Source: Streptomyces sp. NBC_00691 (lineage in GTDB: Bacteria; Actinomycetota; Actinomycetes; Streptomycetales; Streptomycetaceae). Taken from it: a DNA stretch of 64,000 bases. The number at the start of each line of letters is the position of its first letter. The first letter of the stretch is position 1. Shown here in pieces: positions 16,842-25,410 of the stretch. The position numbers and the translations under genes are program-made. Location of the stretch: assembly GCF_036226665.1 (NCBI RefSeq), contig NZ_CP109007.1:3884501-3948500 (forward strand), given 5' to 3'. A model generated the notes under the pieces. That model was not told the origin of the DNA. It saw nothing but the letters and a program-made list of their open reading frames with translations, and did not search any database.

Positions 16842-17714
16842 GTGGCTGGATTCAGGAACGGACGCGGCCGGGACAACCGCCCCCCGCACAATCAACCGCA
16901 GCAGGCGCCGTACGGGTACAACGCGGCCCCGCCGCCGTACCCGCAGCAGCAGTGGCAACAGCAGCCACCGCAGGGGCACCAGGGGCACCAAGGGCATCAG
17001 CAGGGGCAGCAGCCCTACGGGGAGCCGGAGTACTTCGGCGAGCCGTACGGCCAGCCGCAGCACCCGCACGCGGCGGCGGCGAACAACCCGGGCCACACCC
17101 AGATGTTCAGCGTCGACGACCCCTACGGCGACGCCTCGACCCACCGGCCCGGCGCCGCACCCGTCCCCACGGGGCCCCGCCTGCCGTGGAAGGCGCTCCT
17201 GAGCGGCATCGTGCTGCGCCCGGCGGACACGTTCCTGCGCATGCGGGACCACGCCGTCTGGGGCCCGGCACTGATCGTCACCTTCCTGTACGGGCTGCTC
17301 GCGATCTTCGGCTTCGACAAGGCGCGCGACGAGGCGATCAACGCGACCCTCTCGACGGCGATCCCGTACGTCCTGATGACCGCCCTCGGCTTCGTCGTCG
17401 GCGGACTGATCCTGGGCGCGGTGACGCACACGCTGGCGCGTCAGCTCGGCGGCGACGGGGCGTGGCAGCCGACGGTCGGCCTGTCGATGCTGATCATGTC
17501 GATCACGGACGCGCCGCGGCTCGTCTTCGCGCTCTTCCTGGGCGGCGAGAACGGCCTGGTCCAGGTGATCGGCTGGCTGACCTGGCTGGCGGCCGGGGCG
17601 CTCTTCACGGTGATGGTGAGCCGCTCGCACGACCTGCCGTGGCCGAAGGCGCTGGGCGCCTCGGCGATCCAGCTGGTGGCGCTGCTGGGCCTGATCAAGC
17701 TCGGCACGCTCTGA
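16842..17714 (+). CDS. Yip1-family membrane protein
   Basis: 290 residues from the GTG at 16842. The N-terminal 115 residues are low-complexity, rich in Gln, Pro, His and Gly (repeats of QGH). They are followed by a Yip1 domain with about five TM helices, opening with LPWKALLSGIVLRPADTFLRM, which is the conserved entry motif of the family. Function in bacteria is unknown. Start uncertain since no Shine-Dalgarno is visible; a leaderless mRNA is possible. Confidence 0.75.
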   Translation: MAGFRNGRGRDNRPPHNQPQQAPYGYNAAPPPYPQQQWQQQPPQGHQGHQGHQQGQQPYGEPEYFGEPYGQPQHPHAAAANNPGHTQMFSVDDPYGDASTHRPGAAPVPTGPRLPWKALLSGIVLRPADTFLRMRDHAVWGPALIVTFLYGLLAIFGFDKARDEAINATLSTAIPYVLMTALGFVVGGLILGAVTHTLARQLGGDGAWQPTVGLSMLIMSITDAPRLVFALFLGGENGLVQVIGWLTWLAAGALFTVMVSRSHDLPWPKALGASAIQLVALLGLIKLGTL

Positions 17715-17732
17715 CGGCACGGGACGAGACGC

Positions 17733-17767
17733 GAAGAGGCCCCCACCGGCGCGGTGGGGGCCTCTTC
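17733..17767. terminator. Bidirectional terminator
   Basis: A perfect 16-bp stem with a 3-nt loop between the convergent Yip1 gene and the phosphoribosyltransferase gene. Confidence 0.85.
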
Positions 17768-17784
17768 ACATGCCGTGACGGGAC

Positions 17785-18282
17785 TCAGGCGTCGAGGACC
17801 TGGCCCTCGCGCTTGACGACGGGCGGCTCGACCGACCAGGGGAAGTTGATCCACTCGTCGGTCTTCTTCCACACGTACTCGCACTTCACGAGGGAGTGGG
17901 ACTTCTCGTAGATGACGGCGGAGCGGACCTCGGCGACGTGGTCGACGCAGAAGTCGTGGACGAGCTTGAGGGTCTTGCCGGTGTCGGCGACGTCGTCGGT
18001 GATGAGCACCTTCTTGTCGCTGAAGTCGATCGCGTCGGGCACGGGCGCCAGCATGACCGGCATCTCCAGCGTGGTGCCCACGCCGGTGTAGAACTCCACG
18101 TTCACGAGGTGGATGTTCTTGCAGTCCAGGGCGTAGGCCAGGCCGCCGGCGACGAAGACGCCGCCGCGGGCGATCGAGAGCACGATGTCGGGCTCGTAGC
18201 CGTCGTCGGCGATCGTCTGCGCCAGCTCACGGACGGCGCGTCCGAAACCCTCGTACGTCAGGTTCTCGCGTACTTCACTCAT
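17785..18282 (-). CDS. Phosphoribosyltransferase
   Basis: 165 residues. The PRPP-binding signature VLITDDVADTGKTL lies at about 91-104, and ARGGVFVAGGLAYAL fits the substrate-side loop. It is similar to xanthine/guanine-type phosphoribosyltransferases, which join PRPP to a purine base for salvage. The base cannot be told from sequence. It is 13 nt downstream of dcd and probably co-transcribed, so both concern nucleotide supply. Confidence 0.85.
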   Translation of the reverse strand: MSEVRENLTYEGFGRAVRELAQTIADDGYEPDIVLSIARGGVFVAGGLAYALDCKNIHLVNVEFYTGVGTTLEMPVMLAPVPDAIDFSDKKVLITDDVADTGKTLKLVHDFCVDHVAEVRSAVIYEKSHSLVKCEYVWKKTDEWINFPWSVEPPVVKREGQVLDA

Positions 18283-18295
18283 GCCTGCGACCGCC

Positions 18296-18871
18296 TCACA
18301 CCTGGGTCCGATGGAAGTTCATGAACGAGCGGGAGGCCGTCGGCCCCCGCTGGCCCTGGTACCGGGAGCCGTACCGCTCGCTCCCGTACGGGAACTCGGC
18401 GGGCGAGCTCAGCCGGAACATGCACAGCTGCCCGATCTTCATACCGGGCCAGAGCTTGATCGGCAGGGTGGCGAGGTTCGACAGCTCCAGGGTCACGTGA
18501 CCGGAGAAACCGGGGTCGATGAACCCGGCGGTCGAGTGCGTCACGAGCCCGAGCCGCCCGAGGGAGCTCTTCCCCTCCAGACGCGACGCGATGTCGTCCG
18601 GGAGGCTGATGACCTCGTAGGTCGAGGCGAGCACGAACTCGCCGGGGTGGAGGATGAACGCCTCGTCACCCTCCGGCTCGACCTCACGGGTCAGGTCGAG
18701 CTGCTCGACGGCGGGGTCGATGTGGGGGTAGCGGTGGTTCTCGAACACCCGGAAGAAGCGGTCAAGCCTCACGTCGATGCTCGAGGGCTGCACCATGGAT
18801 TCGTCGTACGGGTCGATGCGCACCCGTCCGGCATCGATCTCGGCCCGGATGTCCTTGTCTGAGAGAAGCAC
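18296..18871 (-). CDS. dcd: dCTP deaminase
   Basis: 191 residues, the standard length. It has the trimeric dUTPase-like fold: MVQPSSIDVRLDRFFRVF, EGKSSLGRLGL (nucleotide phosphate binding), HSTAGFIDPGF (catalytic Glu-region and Tyr/Phe turn) and LWPGMKIGQL, with a C-terminal YQGQRGPTAS lid. It turns dCTP into dUTP, on the route to dTMP. GTG start at 18869-18871. Upstream of the phosphoribosyltransferase gene. Confidence 0.96.
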   Translation of the reverse strand: MLLSDKDIRAEIDAGRVRIDPYDESMVQPSSIDVRLDRFFRVFENHRYPHIDPAVEQLDLTREVEPEGDEAFILHPGEFVLASTYEVISLPDDIASRLEGKSSLGRLGLVTHSTAGFIDPGFSGHVTLELSNLATLPIKLWPGMKIGQLCMFRLSSPAEFPYGSERYGSRYQGQRGPTASRSFMNFHRTQV

Positions 18872-18937
18872 GCCCCCACGATACGCAGAGGGCGCGGACC
18901 TGCCCCAATCGGCAGGCGTCCGCGCCCCGACCGCCGG

Positions 18938-19111
18938 TCAGCGCCGTCCGGACTCCACGGGCACCGCGTGCCGCAGCCGCGCACAGCGCGGACACCGGAT
19001 GAGCCGCCCCGGCCCGATCCGCCCGGCCCCGAGCTGCTGCAGCGGGAACGAGGCGGTACTGAACACATGCCCTTCGGCACAACGGACGACGGTGCGCTCC
19101 ATCGGACCCAT
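18938..19111 (-). CDS. Small zinc-ribbon protein
   Basis: 57 residues. RCAEGHVF and IRCPRCARLRH supply Cys and His residues that fit a zinc ribbon. The ATG at 19111 has AGGGA ahead; an ATG three codons later is an alternative. Small proteins of this kind are common and uncharacterised in Streptomyces. It is divergent from tRNA-Gly. Confidence 0.65.
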   Translation of the reverse strand: MGPMERTVVRCAEGHVFSTASFPLQQLGAGRIGPGRLIRCPRCARLRHAVPVESGRR

Positions 19112-19273
19112 CAAGTCCCTTCCCCTACACATGTGGTGGACGGGAAGCCACATTAGGGGATCAACGGGACACCCTCCAGGCGGCACTCCGCACCCGAAAA
19201 GGCGCAAGCTTCGCCGCAAGTGGCGCATGGGGTACAGTGTGCAACGATGCGGCACCGTTCACCGGCCCGCTGT

Positions 19274-19344
19274 GCGGATGTAGTTTAATGGTAGAACATG
19301 AGCTTCCCAAGCTTATAGCGCGGGTTCGATTCCCGTCATCCGCT
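19274..19344 (+). tRNA. tRNA-Gly (anticodon CCC)
   Basis: A 71-nt cloverleaf folds cleanly: acceptor GCGGATG/CATCCGC, D stem GTTT/GAAC, anticodon stem TGAGC/GCTTA with loop TTCCCAA, T arm with the TTCGATT loop. Discriminator T, no encoded CCA. A terminator follows. Its 3' end recurs at 29071 and 30883 (see repeats). Confidence 0.95.
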
Positions 19345-19348
19345 CTTG

Positions 19349-19383
19349 AACGAAGGCCCAGGTCAACGACCTGGGCCTTCGTT
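19349..19383 (+). terminator. Terminator of tRNA-Gly
   Basis: A perfect 15-bp stem with a 5-nt loop directly after the tRNA. Closely related hairpins follow the tRNA 3'-end fragments at 29105 and 30910. The 19384-19568 stretch that follows holds no gene I can support. Confidence 0.85.
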
Positions 19384-19568
19384 GTTGTCTAGACCTCTCA
19401 GCCTGCGCCGCGCCCTCCGCGTGCCCCGACTCGCACGACGAACAGGCTCATCGCCTTGTTCCGGACGCACCAGGCCGCAGAGACGAGGTGTTGGATCCAT
19501 CCGAGCCTCTGACCTCGCACATCCCAGCACGCGACGAACCTCGCGGCGTATCTGTCCGACGTGGGTGG

Positions 19569-20228
19569 CTAGCTGCGCGGGGTCACCAGGCCGGATTCGT
19601 AGGCGAGGATCACGAGCTGTGCGCGGTCGCGGGCGTGGAGCTTGGTCATGGCCCGGTTGACGTGGGTCTTCGCGGTCAGCGGGCTGATCACCATGCGAGC
19701 CGCGATGTCGTCATTGGACAGGCCTTGCGCCACCAGGACGACCGCCTCGCGTTCCCGGCCGGTCAAGCCTTCGAGCTCCGCGCCCGTCTCGGCGGGGGGC
19801 GGCTGGGTGACGTACCGGTTGATCAGTTTGCGGGTGATCGAGGGTGCGAGGAGGGCGTCGCCGCGCGCGGCCACCCGTACGGCGTGCAGGAAGTCCTCCG
19901 GCACGATGTCCTTGACGAGGAACCCGGCGGCGCCCGCGGACAGGGCGTCGAAGACGTATTCGTCCAGGCCGTAGTTGGTGAGGATGACGACGCGGACGCC
20001 CGCCAGCGCCGGGTCGGCCGCGATGCGCCGGGTCGCCTCGATGCCGTCGAGGACCGGCATCTGGATGTCGACGAGTGCGACGTCAGGCAGGTGTTCGCGG
20101 GCGAGCACCAGGCCTTCCTGGCCGTTGGCGGCTTCGGCCACGACCTCGATGTCGTCTTCGAGGTCGAGGAACGCACGGAATCCGCTGCGGATGAGCGGCT
20201 GGTCGTCGACCAGCAGGACACGGATCAC
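19569..20228 (-). CDS. NarL/FixJ-type response regulator
   Basis: 219 residues. A receiver domain with the acidic pocket VDDQ near the start, phospho-acceptor Asp in VALVDIQMPVLDG (about 54), Thr/Lys switch residues (ILTNYG, LVKDIVP), and a C-terminal LuxR-type HTH (LTGREREAVVLVAQGLSNDD, then TAKTHVNRAM). The GTG start overlaps the kinase stop codon (GTGA), so the pair is translationally coupled. Targets unknown. Confidence 0.93.
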   Translation of the reverse strand: MIRVLLVDDQPLIRSGFRAFLDLEDDIEVVAEAANGQEGLVLAREHLPDVALVDIQMPVLDGIEATRRIAADPALAGVRVVILTNYGLDEYVFDALSAGAAGFLVKDIVPEDFLHAVRVAARGDALLAPSITRKLINRYVTQPPPAETGAELEGLTGREREAVVLVAQGLSNDDIAARMVISPLTAKTHVNRAMTKLHARDRAQLVILAYESGLVTPRS

Positions 20229-21352
20229 GAGGCACGCTCCACGGGGAGTTCGGCCCGGACGGTGAAGCCACCCTCGTCGCGCGGTGCTGCCCGGAGGCGA
20301 CCGCCGAGAGCGGTGACGCGTTCGCGCATCCCGAGCAGTCCGATGCCCGGCACGGCGTTGGTGCCTGGCGTGGCCGTGCCGTTGTCGTCGATCCGGAGGG
20401 CGACGGCATCGGGGCGGTGGTCGATGTGGACCGATGCCGTGGTGGCGTCCGCGTGACGGGCGACGTTGGTGAGGGACTCCTGGACGATCCGGTAGAGGGT
20501 GCGGCCCACCGCCGCCGGTACGCCCTGCTGCCGGCCCTGGACCGTCAGCGTCGCCCTCACGCCGGTCTTACCGGCGCGCTCCACCAGTTCGGGGATGTGG
20601 TCGAGGCCGTGCGGCGGGGTGGTGTCGTCGTCGCGCAGGGCCTCCAGGGTGGCGCGCAGCTCCCGTGACGCCTCCCGGCAGGCTTCCCGGATGGCCAGCA
20701 GGGCCTCCGAAACCGCTTCGCCGCGTTTGCGGGCCACATGGACGGCGACTTCGGACTGCACCTTGATCACCGAGATCTGATGGGTGAGCGAATCGTGCAA
20801 CTCCCGCGCGATGTGCAGCCGTTCCTCGTCGGCACGGCGCCGCGCCGTCTCCTCGCGGGTGCGCTCGGCTTCGTCCGCCCGCTGCTCGGCCTGCCGGAGG
20901 GCTTCGCCGGCCGCGCCGGCGGCGATGAGCCAGGCGATCTGGAGGGCGCCCCGGGCCTGCGCGAACGCCTCGCCCGTGTCGTGCAGGCCCGAAGCGAGGG
21001 CCGCGACGGGGAGCGCGGCCAGCACGGCCACGCTGGTCACCACCGTGATGAGGCGGTGTCCCGCGCGCATGGCCGCGTACACCGCGAAGAGGAACGCGAC
21101 GGCAGCCACGTCGAACCCCGCCGCTTGATACCCCACCGCGCACAGCCCGGTGACGGCGAGGACGGCAACCGGTGCCCGGCGGCCCGCGGCCAGCGCCAGT
21201 CCGCCGCCCGCCAGCAGCGCGTACCCGAGCAGGCCGAGGCCCGTGGCGGAGTGCTGCCCCGACAGCCCGGTAACCAGCAGCACCGCCGCCACGCCCACGG
21301 CGATCAGCCAGTCCCGGACACCGACCGGAACGCGGAACCGTCCTTTGCTCAT
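20225..21352 (-). CDS. Two-component sensor histidine kinase (NarL-partner, HisKA_3 type)
   Basis: 375 residues. Four to five N-terminal TM helices (about 10-145) with almost no extracytoplasmic loops, then a coiled coil, the HisKA_3 box ELHDSLTHQISVIKVQSE (phospho-acceptor His in RELHD) and a HATPase domain (DDNGTATPG, GIGLLGMRERV). The membrane layout suggests sensing of the membrane itself or a lipophilic signal. I chose the ATG at 21352; the frame stays open far upstream without meaning. Confidence 0.92.
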   Translation of the reverse strand: MSKGRFRVPVGVRDWLIAVGVAAVLLVTGLSGQHSATGLGLLGYALLAGGGLALAAGRRAPVAVLAVTGLCAVGYQAAGFDVAAVAFLFAVYAAMRAGHRLITVVTSVAVLAALPVAALASGLHDTGEAFAQARGALQIAWLIAAGAAGEALRQAEQRADEAERTREETARRRADEERLHIARELHDSLTHQISVIKVQSEVAVHVARKRGEAVSEALLAIREACREASRELRATLEALRDDDTTPPHGLDHIPELVERAGKTGVRATLTVQGRQQGVPAAVGRTLYRIVQESLTNVARHADATTASVHIDHRPDAVALRIDDNGTATPGTNAVPGIGLLGMRERVTALGGRLRAAPRDEGGFTVRAELPVERAS

Positions 21353-21547
21353 GGGCGCACCGTAGCCCGGGGCCGCCTCCGGCGAATCCCGCTCGCGGAC
21401 AAGCGCCCGGCTACCACGCACGCAGTAGCTCCACGGCACCTGCCGCGTCCGTCGTAGCGCGAAGTGTCTGCGCCTGCGGGACGACCGGCCAGGGCCCGGC
21501 CGACATGCTCGAAGCACATCCAGTCGTCGGAAGAGAAGGAGCACCCG

Positions 21548-21892
21548 ATGTCCGCAAGACACCTGTTCGCCGCCGAAGTGACCGACTTCAGCCTCGGAAG
21601 GCTCGGCGCCACCACCGGCGGGCTGCTGGGGCTGGCCGCCGTGGTCATCGCCGTACTGGCGCTGACCCGACCCGCCGGTCGTCTCGGCATCGCCAACGGG
21701 CCTCTCGGGGCCAGGGCGGCCGTGGTCGCGGGGCTGATCGCCATGGCTCTCGGCGCTCTGGTCGCGGCCACCGCCGACGGTGGCCTCGGCACCGGCAACG
21801 GGCTCGGCGGCGCCTACGTGGCCCTGCTGCTCGGGCTGGCCGGCACCGTCCTGGGCGGGCGGGCCCTGACCCGCTCCCGCCGCACGGGGTGA
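21548..21892 (+). CDS. Small integral membrane protein (DUF6223-like)
   Basis: 114 residues from the ATG at 21548, with AAGGAG ahead. Three hydrophobic Gly/Ala-rich segments (GGLLGLAAVVIAVLALT, VVAGLIAMALGALVAA, YVALLLGLAGTVLGG). It resembles small membrane proteins found next to two-component systems in Streptomyces. Divergent from the kinase gene (about 195 bp between starts); it may be its regulatory target. Confidence 0.7.
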   Translation: MSARHLFAAEVTDFSLGRLGATTGGLLGLAAVVIAVLALTRPAGRLGIANGPLGARAAVVAGLIAMALGALVAATADGGLGTGNGLGGAYVALLLGLAGTVLGGRALTRSRRTG

Positions 21893-21918
21893 CCACCCCG
21901 GAGGCGTGTTCACGGCGG

Positions 21919-22520
21919 TCACACGCCGCGGGCGCTCACCACGCGGCGTACCGCGTAGGCAGCGGCGCCAATGACCAGCACTGCGGCGCCGGAAACCACC
22001 GAGGAGGCCGGGAGGGCGAAGGCGAGGACGAGGCAACCGGCGAGCCCGACGACCGGGATGACCCTCGCCGGTCGGCCCTCGTCCGGGGTGAGGGTCCAGG
22101 CGGAGGCGTTGGCGACGGCGTCGTAGGCGAGCACGCCGAAGGAGGAGAAGCCGATCGCCCCGCGCAGGTCGGCGGTCGCGGCGAGTACGGCGACGACGGC
22201 GCCGACCACGAGTTCGGCGCGGTGCGGCACCTGGAACTTCGGGTGGACGGCGGCCAGGGCGTGCGGCAGGTGCCGGTCGCGGGCCATCGCCAGGGTCGTG
22301 CGCGAGACCCCGAGGATCAGGGCGAGCAGCGAGCCGAGCGCCGCCACCGCGGCGCCCACCCGGACGACCGGCGCCAGCCCGTCCGCGCCCGCGGCCCGTG
22401 CGGCATCCGACAGCGGGGCGGTGGCGTCGGCCAGCCCCTGCGGGCCCAGCACGAGCAGGCGCGCTCGACACTCGCCAGCGGCCTCTCCCCGTCCGGGCCC
22501 CGTAAGCGCCTTGACGACCG
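21919..22520 (-). pseudogene. 3' remnant of an APC-family amino acid permease
   Basis: About 180 C-terminal residues of an APC-type cationic amino acid transporter are readable (VLGPQGLADATAPL, LALILGVSRTTLAMARD, FSSFGVLAYDAVANAS) with about five TM helices. The N-terminal half that a 430-500 residue permease needs is absent; above about 22460 the frame loses similarity and runs into the cspA promoter. The truncation point lies close to the cspA locus. Confidence 0.75.
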
Positions 22521-22695
22521 TGGACTCAAGCCGGTCACCGTCCGCCCGGCCGGCCGTCTCTCTTCCAAAACGCCGTATTCGGAGTGTACGAATACCTGTG
22601 TTCGCGGCCTGAGATTTTAGCGTCCCTCGCGGAGAGGGTTTTTGCCAGCGGCGCCCGGGAGGAATATTCGACACGCAAAAACCAGGAGAACGTGC

Positions 22696-22867
22696 TAGTG
22701 TCCATCCAAGTTGCAGTTTTGGTACCCAAAAAACTTCGAGCGCTCCGTCGGCCACGCGCCGCCCGGAAGCGCTTTATATTTCCGGTATTTTCCGGGCAGG
22801 GCATCATCGCGGCGACACGGCGTCCGTATGGTACGGGTGCTGGTGTACTGCCCCAAGGAGATACAAC
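22696..22867 (+). promoter_or_regulatory. Promoter and long structured 5' leader of cspA (copy 1)
   Basis: A -10 box TAGTGT (22696-22701) is followed after 7 nt by AGTTGCAGTT (22709), giving a leader of about 160 nt. A block with two ATTTCCGG-like repeats and ATCATCGCGGCGACACGG (about 22778-22820) is shared with the leader of the second cspA at 43988, in the same order and spacing. In other bacteria such cspA leaders act as cold-responsive RNA switches; here that is inference. The 22521-22695 stretch holds nothing else. Confidence 0.65.
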
Positions 22868-23071
22868 ATGGCTGCTGGCACCGTGAAGTGGTTCAACGCG
22901 GAAAAGGGTTTCGGCTTCATCGAGCAGGACGGTGGCGGCCCTGACGTGTTCGCCCACTTCTCGAACATCGCCGCCCAGGGCTTCCGCGAGCTTCAGGAGG
23001 GCCAGAAGGTCACCTTCGACATCGCGCAGGGCCAGAAGGGCCCGACGGCCGAGAACATCGTCACCGTCTGA
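22868..23071 (+). CDS. Cold-shock protein, CspA family (copy 1)
   Basis: 67 residues, one OB-fold cold-shock domain with both RNA-binding motifs: KGFGFI (RNP1) and VFAHF (RNP2). Binds single-stranded RNA/DNA and melts structure. AAGGAG stands 8 nt ahead of the ATG. It is about 87% identical to the second copy at 44162. A terminator follows, and then a DEAD-box RNA helicase, a functionally logical neighbour. Confidence 0.95.
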   Translation: MAAGTVKWFNAEKGFGFIEQDGGGPDVFAHFSNIAAQGFRELQEGQKVTFDIAQGQKGPTAENIVTV

Positions 23072-23087
23072 CACTGACGCGCATCTT

Positions 23088-23129
23088 GCAGCTGGGGCCC
23101 GCATCCCTCGGGGTGCGGGCCCCAGCTGC
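23088..23129 (+). terminator. Terminator of cspA copy 1
   Basis: A perfect 16-bp stem around a 10-nt loop, 16 nt after the stop codon. Confidence 0.85.
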
Positions 23130-23339
23130 ATGCGTTTCCGCAGTGATTCCTCCTGCCGGAAAGCCGCCCCAAGGTACGCGACCCCGTCTTCGGAGTCGTA
23201 CCCCTTGGTGCTCCGGATCAGATTCCGCACGCATTCCCTTTTCAGCTGCGCCGCCACCATATTTCCGTGCGCCGCGTTCGCTTCTCGAATTACATTCGGT
23301 CCGTACCTGTGATTCCGCATGCTGCCCTTACGCTGCGGA

Positions 23340-23369
23340 CTTCCTTGATGCGTGCCGTATCAAGGAAGG
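23340..23369 (+). promoter_or_regulatory. Hairpin that holds the Shine-Dalgarno of the DEAD-box helicase gene
   Basis: A perfect 10-bp inverted repeat (CTTCCTTGAT / ATCAAGGAAG) with a 9-nt loop. The 3' arm contains AAGGAAGG, the only Shine-Dalgarno for the ATG at 23376. An imperfect CCAAGG/CCTTGG stem lies further up at 23169-23208. The 23130-23339 leader holds no gene. Confidence 0.7.
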
Positions 23370-23375
23370 TTCTGA

Positions 23376-24896
23376 ATGAACCCCACACGTACGAACAGCC
23401 GCTCTTCCCGCACCCGCCGCACCGGCGCTCCCGCGCCCGGCTACTCCTCCGGTTCGACCCGGGGCAGTCGCTTCGGTGTGTCGTCCGCCCCGAGCCGTTC
23501 GGGTGCACCCCGCCGCTCGGGAGGTCAGGGTCGGCGGCCCGCCCCGGTGCAGGGCGAGTTCGCCCTGCCGAAAACGATCACTCCGGCGCTGCCCGCCGTG
23601 GAGGCGTTCGCCGATCTCGACATGCCGAAGACCCTGCTTGCCGCGCTCACCGCGCAGGGGGTCTCCGTCCCCTTCCCCATCCAGGGCGCGACACTGCCGA
23701 ACTCCCTCGCGGGCCGTGACGTCCTCGGCCGCGGCCGGACGGGCTCCGGCAAGACCCTCGCCTTCGGCCTGGCCCTGCTGGCCCGCACCGCCGGACAGCA
23801 CGCCGAGCCCCGTCAGCCGCTGGCGCTGGTCCTGGTCCCCACCCGGGAACTCGCCCAGCAGGTCACCGACGCGCTCAGCCCGTACGCCCGCGCCGTGAAC
23901 CTGCGCCTGACCACCGTCGTCGGCGGAATGCCGATCGGCCGGCAGGCGAACGCGCTGCGGAGCGGCGTCGAAGTCGTCGTCGCCACCCCCGGCCGCCTCA
24001 AGGACCTCATCGACCGCGGCGACTGCCGACTGAACCAGGTCGCGATCACCGTCCTCGACGAGGCCGACCAGATGGCCGACATGGGCTTCATGCCCCAGGT
24101 CACCGCGCTGCTGAACCAGGTCAGGCCCGAGGGCCAGCGGATGCTGTTCTCCGCGACCCTGGACCGCAACGTCGACCTCCTGGTCCGCCGCTACCTCACC
24201 GACCCCGTCGTCCACTCCGTCGACCCCTCCCAGGGCGCGGTCACGACGATGGAACACCACGTCCTGCACGTGCAGGGCGCCGACAAGCAGCGGCTGACCA
24301 CCGAGATCGCGGCGCGTGACGGCCGGGTGATCATGTTCCTGGACACCAAGCACGCCGTGGACCGACTCACCGAGGACCTCCTCCGCAGCGGCGTGCGGGC
24401 CGCAGCCCTGCACGGCGGGAAGACGCAGTCGCAACGCACCCGCACCTTGGCCTGGTTCAAGGCCGGGCACGTCACCGTCCTGGTCGCGACGAACGTCGCG
24501 GCCCGCGGAATCCACGTCGACCAGCTCGACCTCGTCGTCAACGTGGACCCGCCCACCGACCACAAGGACTACCTCCACCGCGGCGGCCGCACCGCCCGGG
24601 CCGGCGAGTCCGGCAGCGTCGTCACCCTCGTCACGCCCCAGCAACGCCGTGGCATGAACCGCCTCATGCAGGACGCGGGCATCGTGCCCGAGACCAACCA
24701 GGTCCGCTCGGGTGAGGCAGAGCTGGTCCGGATCACCGGCGCCCAAGCCCCCTCCGGCATCCCGGTCACCATCACGGCACCGGCGCCCGAGCGCCCCAAG
24801 CGCAGTACATCCTCATCCCGTGGTCGGCGTAGCTCCGCCTCGGCCGCCCGGCGGGCCGGCGCCCGTCGGCCCGCCTCCCCCGCGGCGGCGGCCTGA
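23376..24896 (+). CDS. DEAD-box ATP-dependent RNA helicase
   Basis: 506 residues. An Arg/Ser/Pro-rich tail (1-65) precedes the helicase core: PFPIQGATLP, GRTGSGKT (motif I), PTREL (Ia), TPGR (Ib), DEAD (II), SAT (III), HRGGRTARAG (VI). The C-terminal 70 residues are again basic and disordered, which suits RNA binding. It unwinds RNA, most likely in ribosome assembly or mRNA decay in the cold. It follows cspA, and its Shine-Dalgarno is folded into a hairpin. Confidence 0.95.
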   Translation: MNPTRTNSRSSRTRRTGAPAPGYSSGSTRGSRFGVSSAPSRSGAPRRSGGQGRRPAPVQGEFALPKTITPALPAVEAFADLDMPKTLLAALTAQGVSVPFPIQGATLPNSLAGRDVLGRGRTGSGKTLAFGLALLARTAGQHAEPRQPLALVLVPTRELAQQVTDALSPYARAVNLRLTTVVGGMPIGRQANALRSGVEVVVATPGRLKDLIDRGDCRLNQVAITVLDEADQMADMGFMPQVTALLNQVRPEGQRMLFSATLDRNVDLLVRRYLTDPVVHSVDPSQGAVTTMEHHVLHVQGADKQRLTTEIAARDGRVIMFLDTKHAVDRLTEDLLRSGVRAAALHGGKTQSQRTRTLAWFKAGHVTVLVATNVAARGIHVDQLDLVVNVDPPTDHKDYLHRGGRTARAGESGSVVTLVTPQQRRGMNRLMQDAGIVPETNQVRSGEAELVRITGAQAPSGIPVTITAPAPERPKRSTSSSRGRRSSASAARRAGARRPASPAAAA

Positions 24897-24942
24897 GAAT
24901 CACGTGATCCGGCAGTTCGCCCATCTCCGCAGGAGGCATGTT

Positions 24943-25347
24943 GTGACGCTGATCCGAATGCAGCCCGGCTCGTCGAGCACCAGTTCTGGACCGCAGACGG
25001 TCAACGAGGTCATGGAGGTGGCCGGACCGCAGGTCGGCGACGACATGACGGTCGAAGTGGCCCTGGCCGTGATGGCCAGTGCGCGCACCGAGCATCTCCT
25101 CGTCTGCGACGATGACGGCGTGTGCACCGGGCTGGTCACCCTGGCCCAGCTCATCGCCGTCCGCGACAGCGCCGACTACGACGACCAGTTCCGGTTGCGC
25201 GCCGTACCCGGCGACCGGGGGCTGTTCACCTCGCCCCCGACCCCGACGGCCGAAGCCGAACACGCGATGCGCCACCGCCGGCTCGACGCGCTGCCCGTCA
25301 TCGACGAACAAGGTTGCGCCCTGGGCGTCCTCGCCCTGGCTCACTGA
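24943..25347 (+). CDS. CBS-domain protein
   Basis: 134 residues with a pair of CBS motifs: VMEVAGPQVGDDMTVEVALA with HLLVCDDDGVCTGLV, then EAEHAMRHRRLDALPVIDE with ALGVLAL. Tandem CBS domains bind adenine nucleotides. The GTG at 24943 has AGGAGG 6 nt ahead. It lies 46 nt after the helicase gene on the same strand, so the two are probably an operon. Confidence 0.85.
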   Translation: MTLIRMQPGSSSTSSGPQTVNEVMEVAGPQVGDDMTVEVALAVMASARTEHLLVCDDDGVCTGLVTLAQLIAVRDSADYDDQFRLRAVPGDRGLFTSPPTPTAEAEHAMRHRRLDALPVIDEQGCALGVLALAH

Positions 25348-25410
25348 ACCGCCTCGCCACGGCTGCACCGCCCCTCCCTCGTGCCATGGGTTTCGGAGAT
25401 GGTCCCGGGG

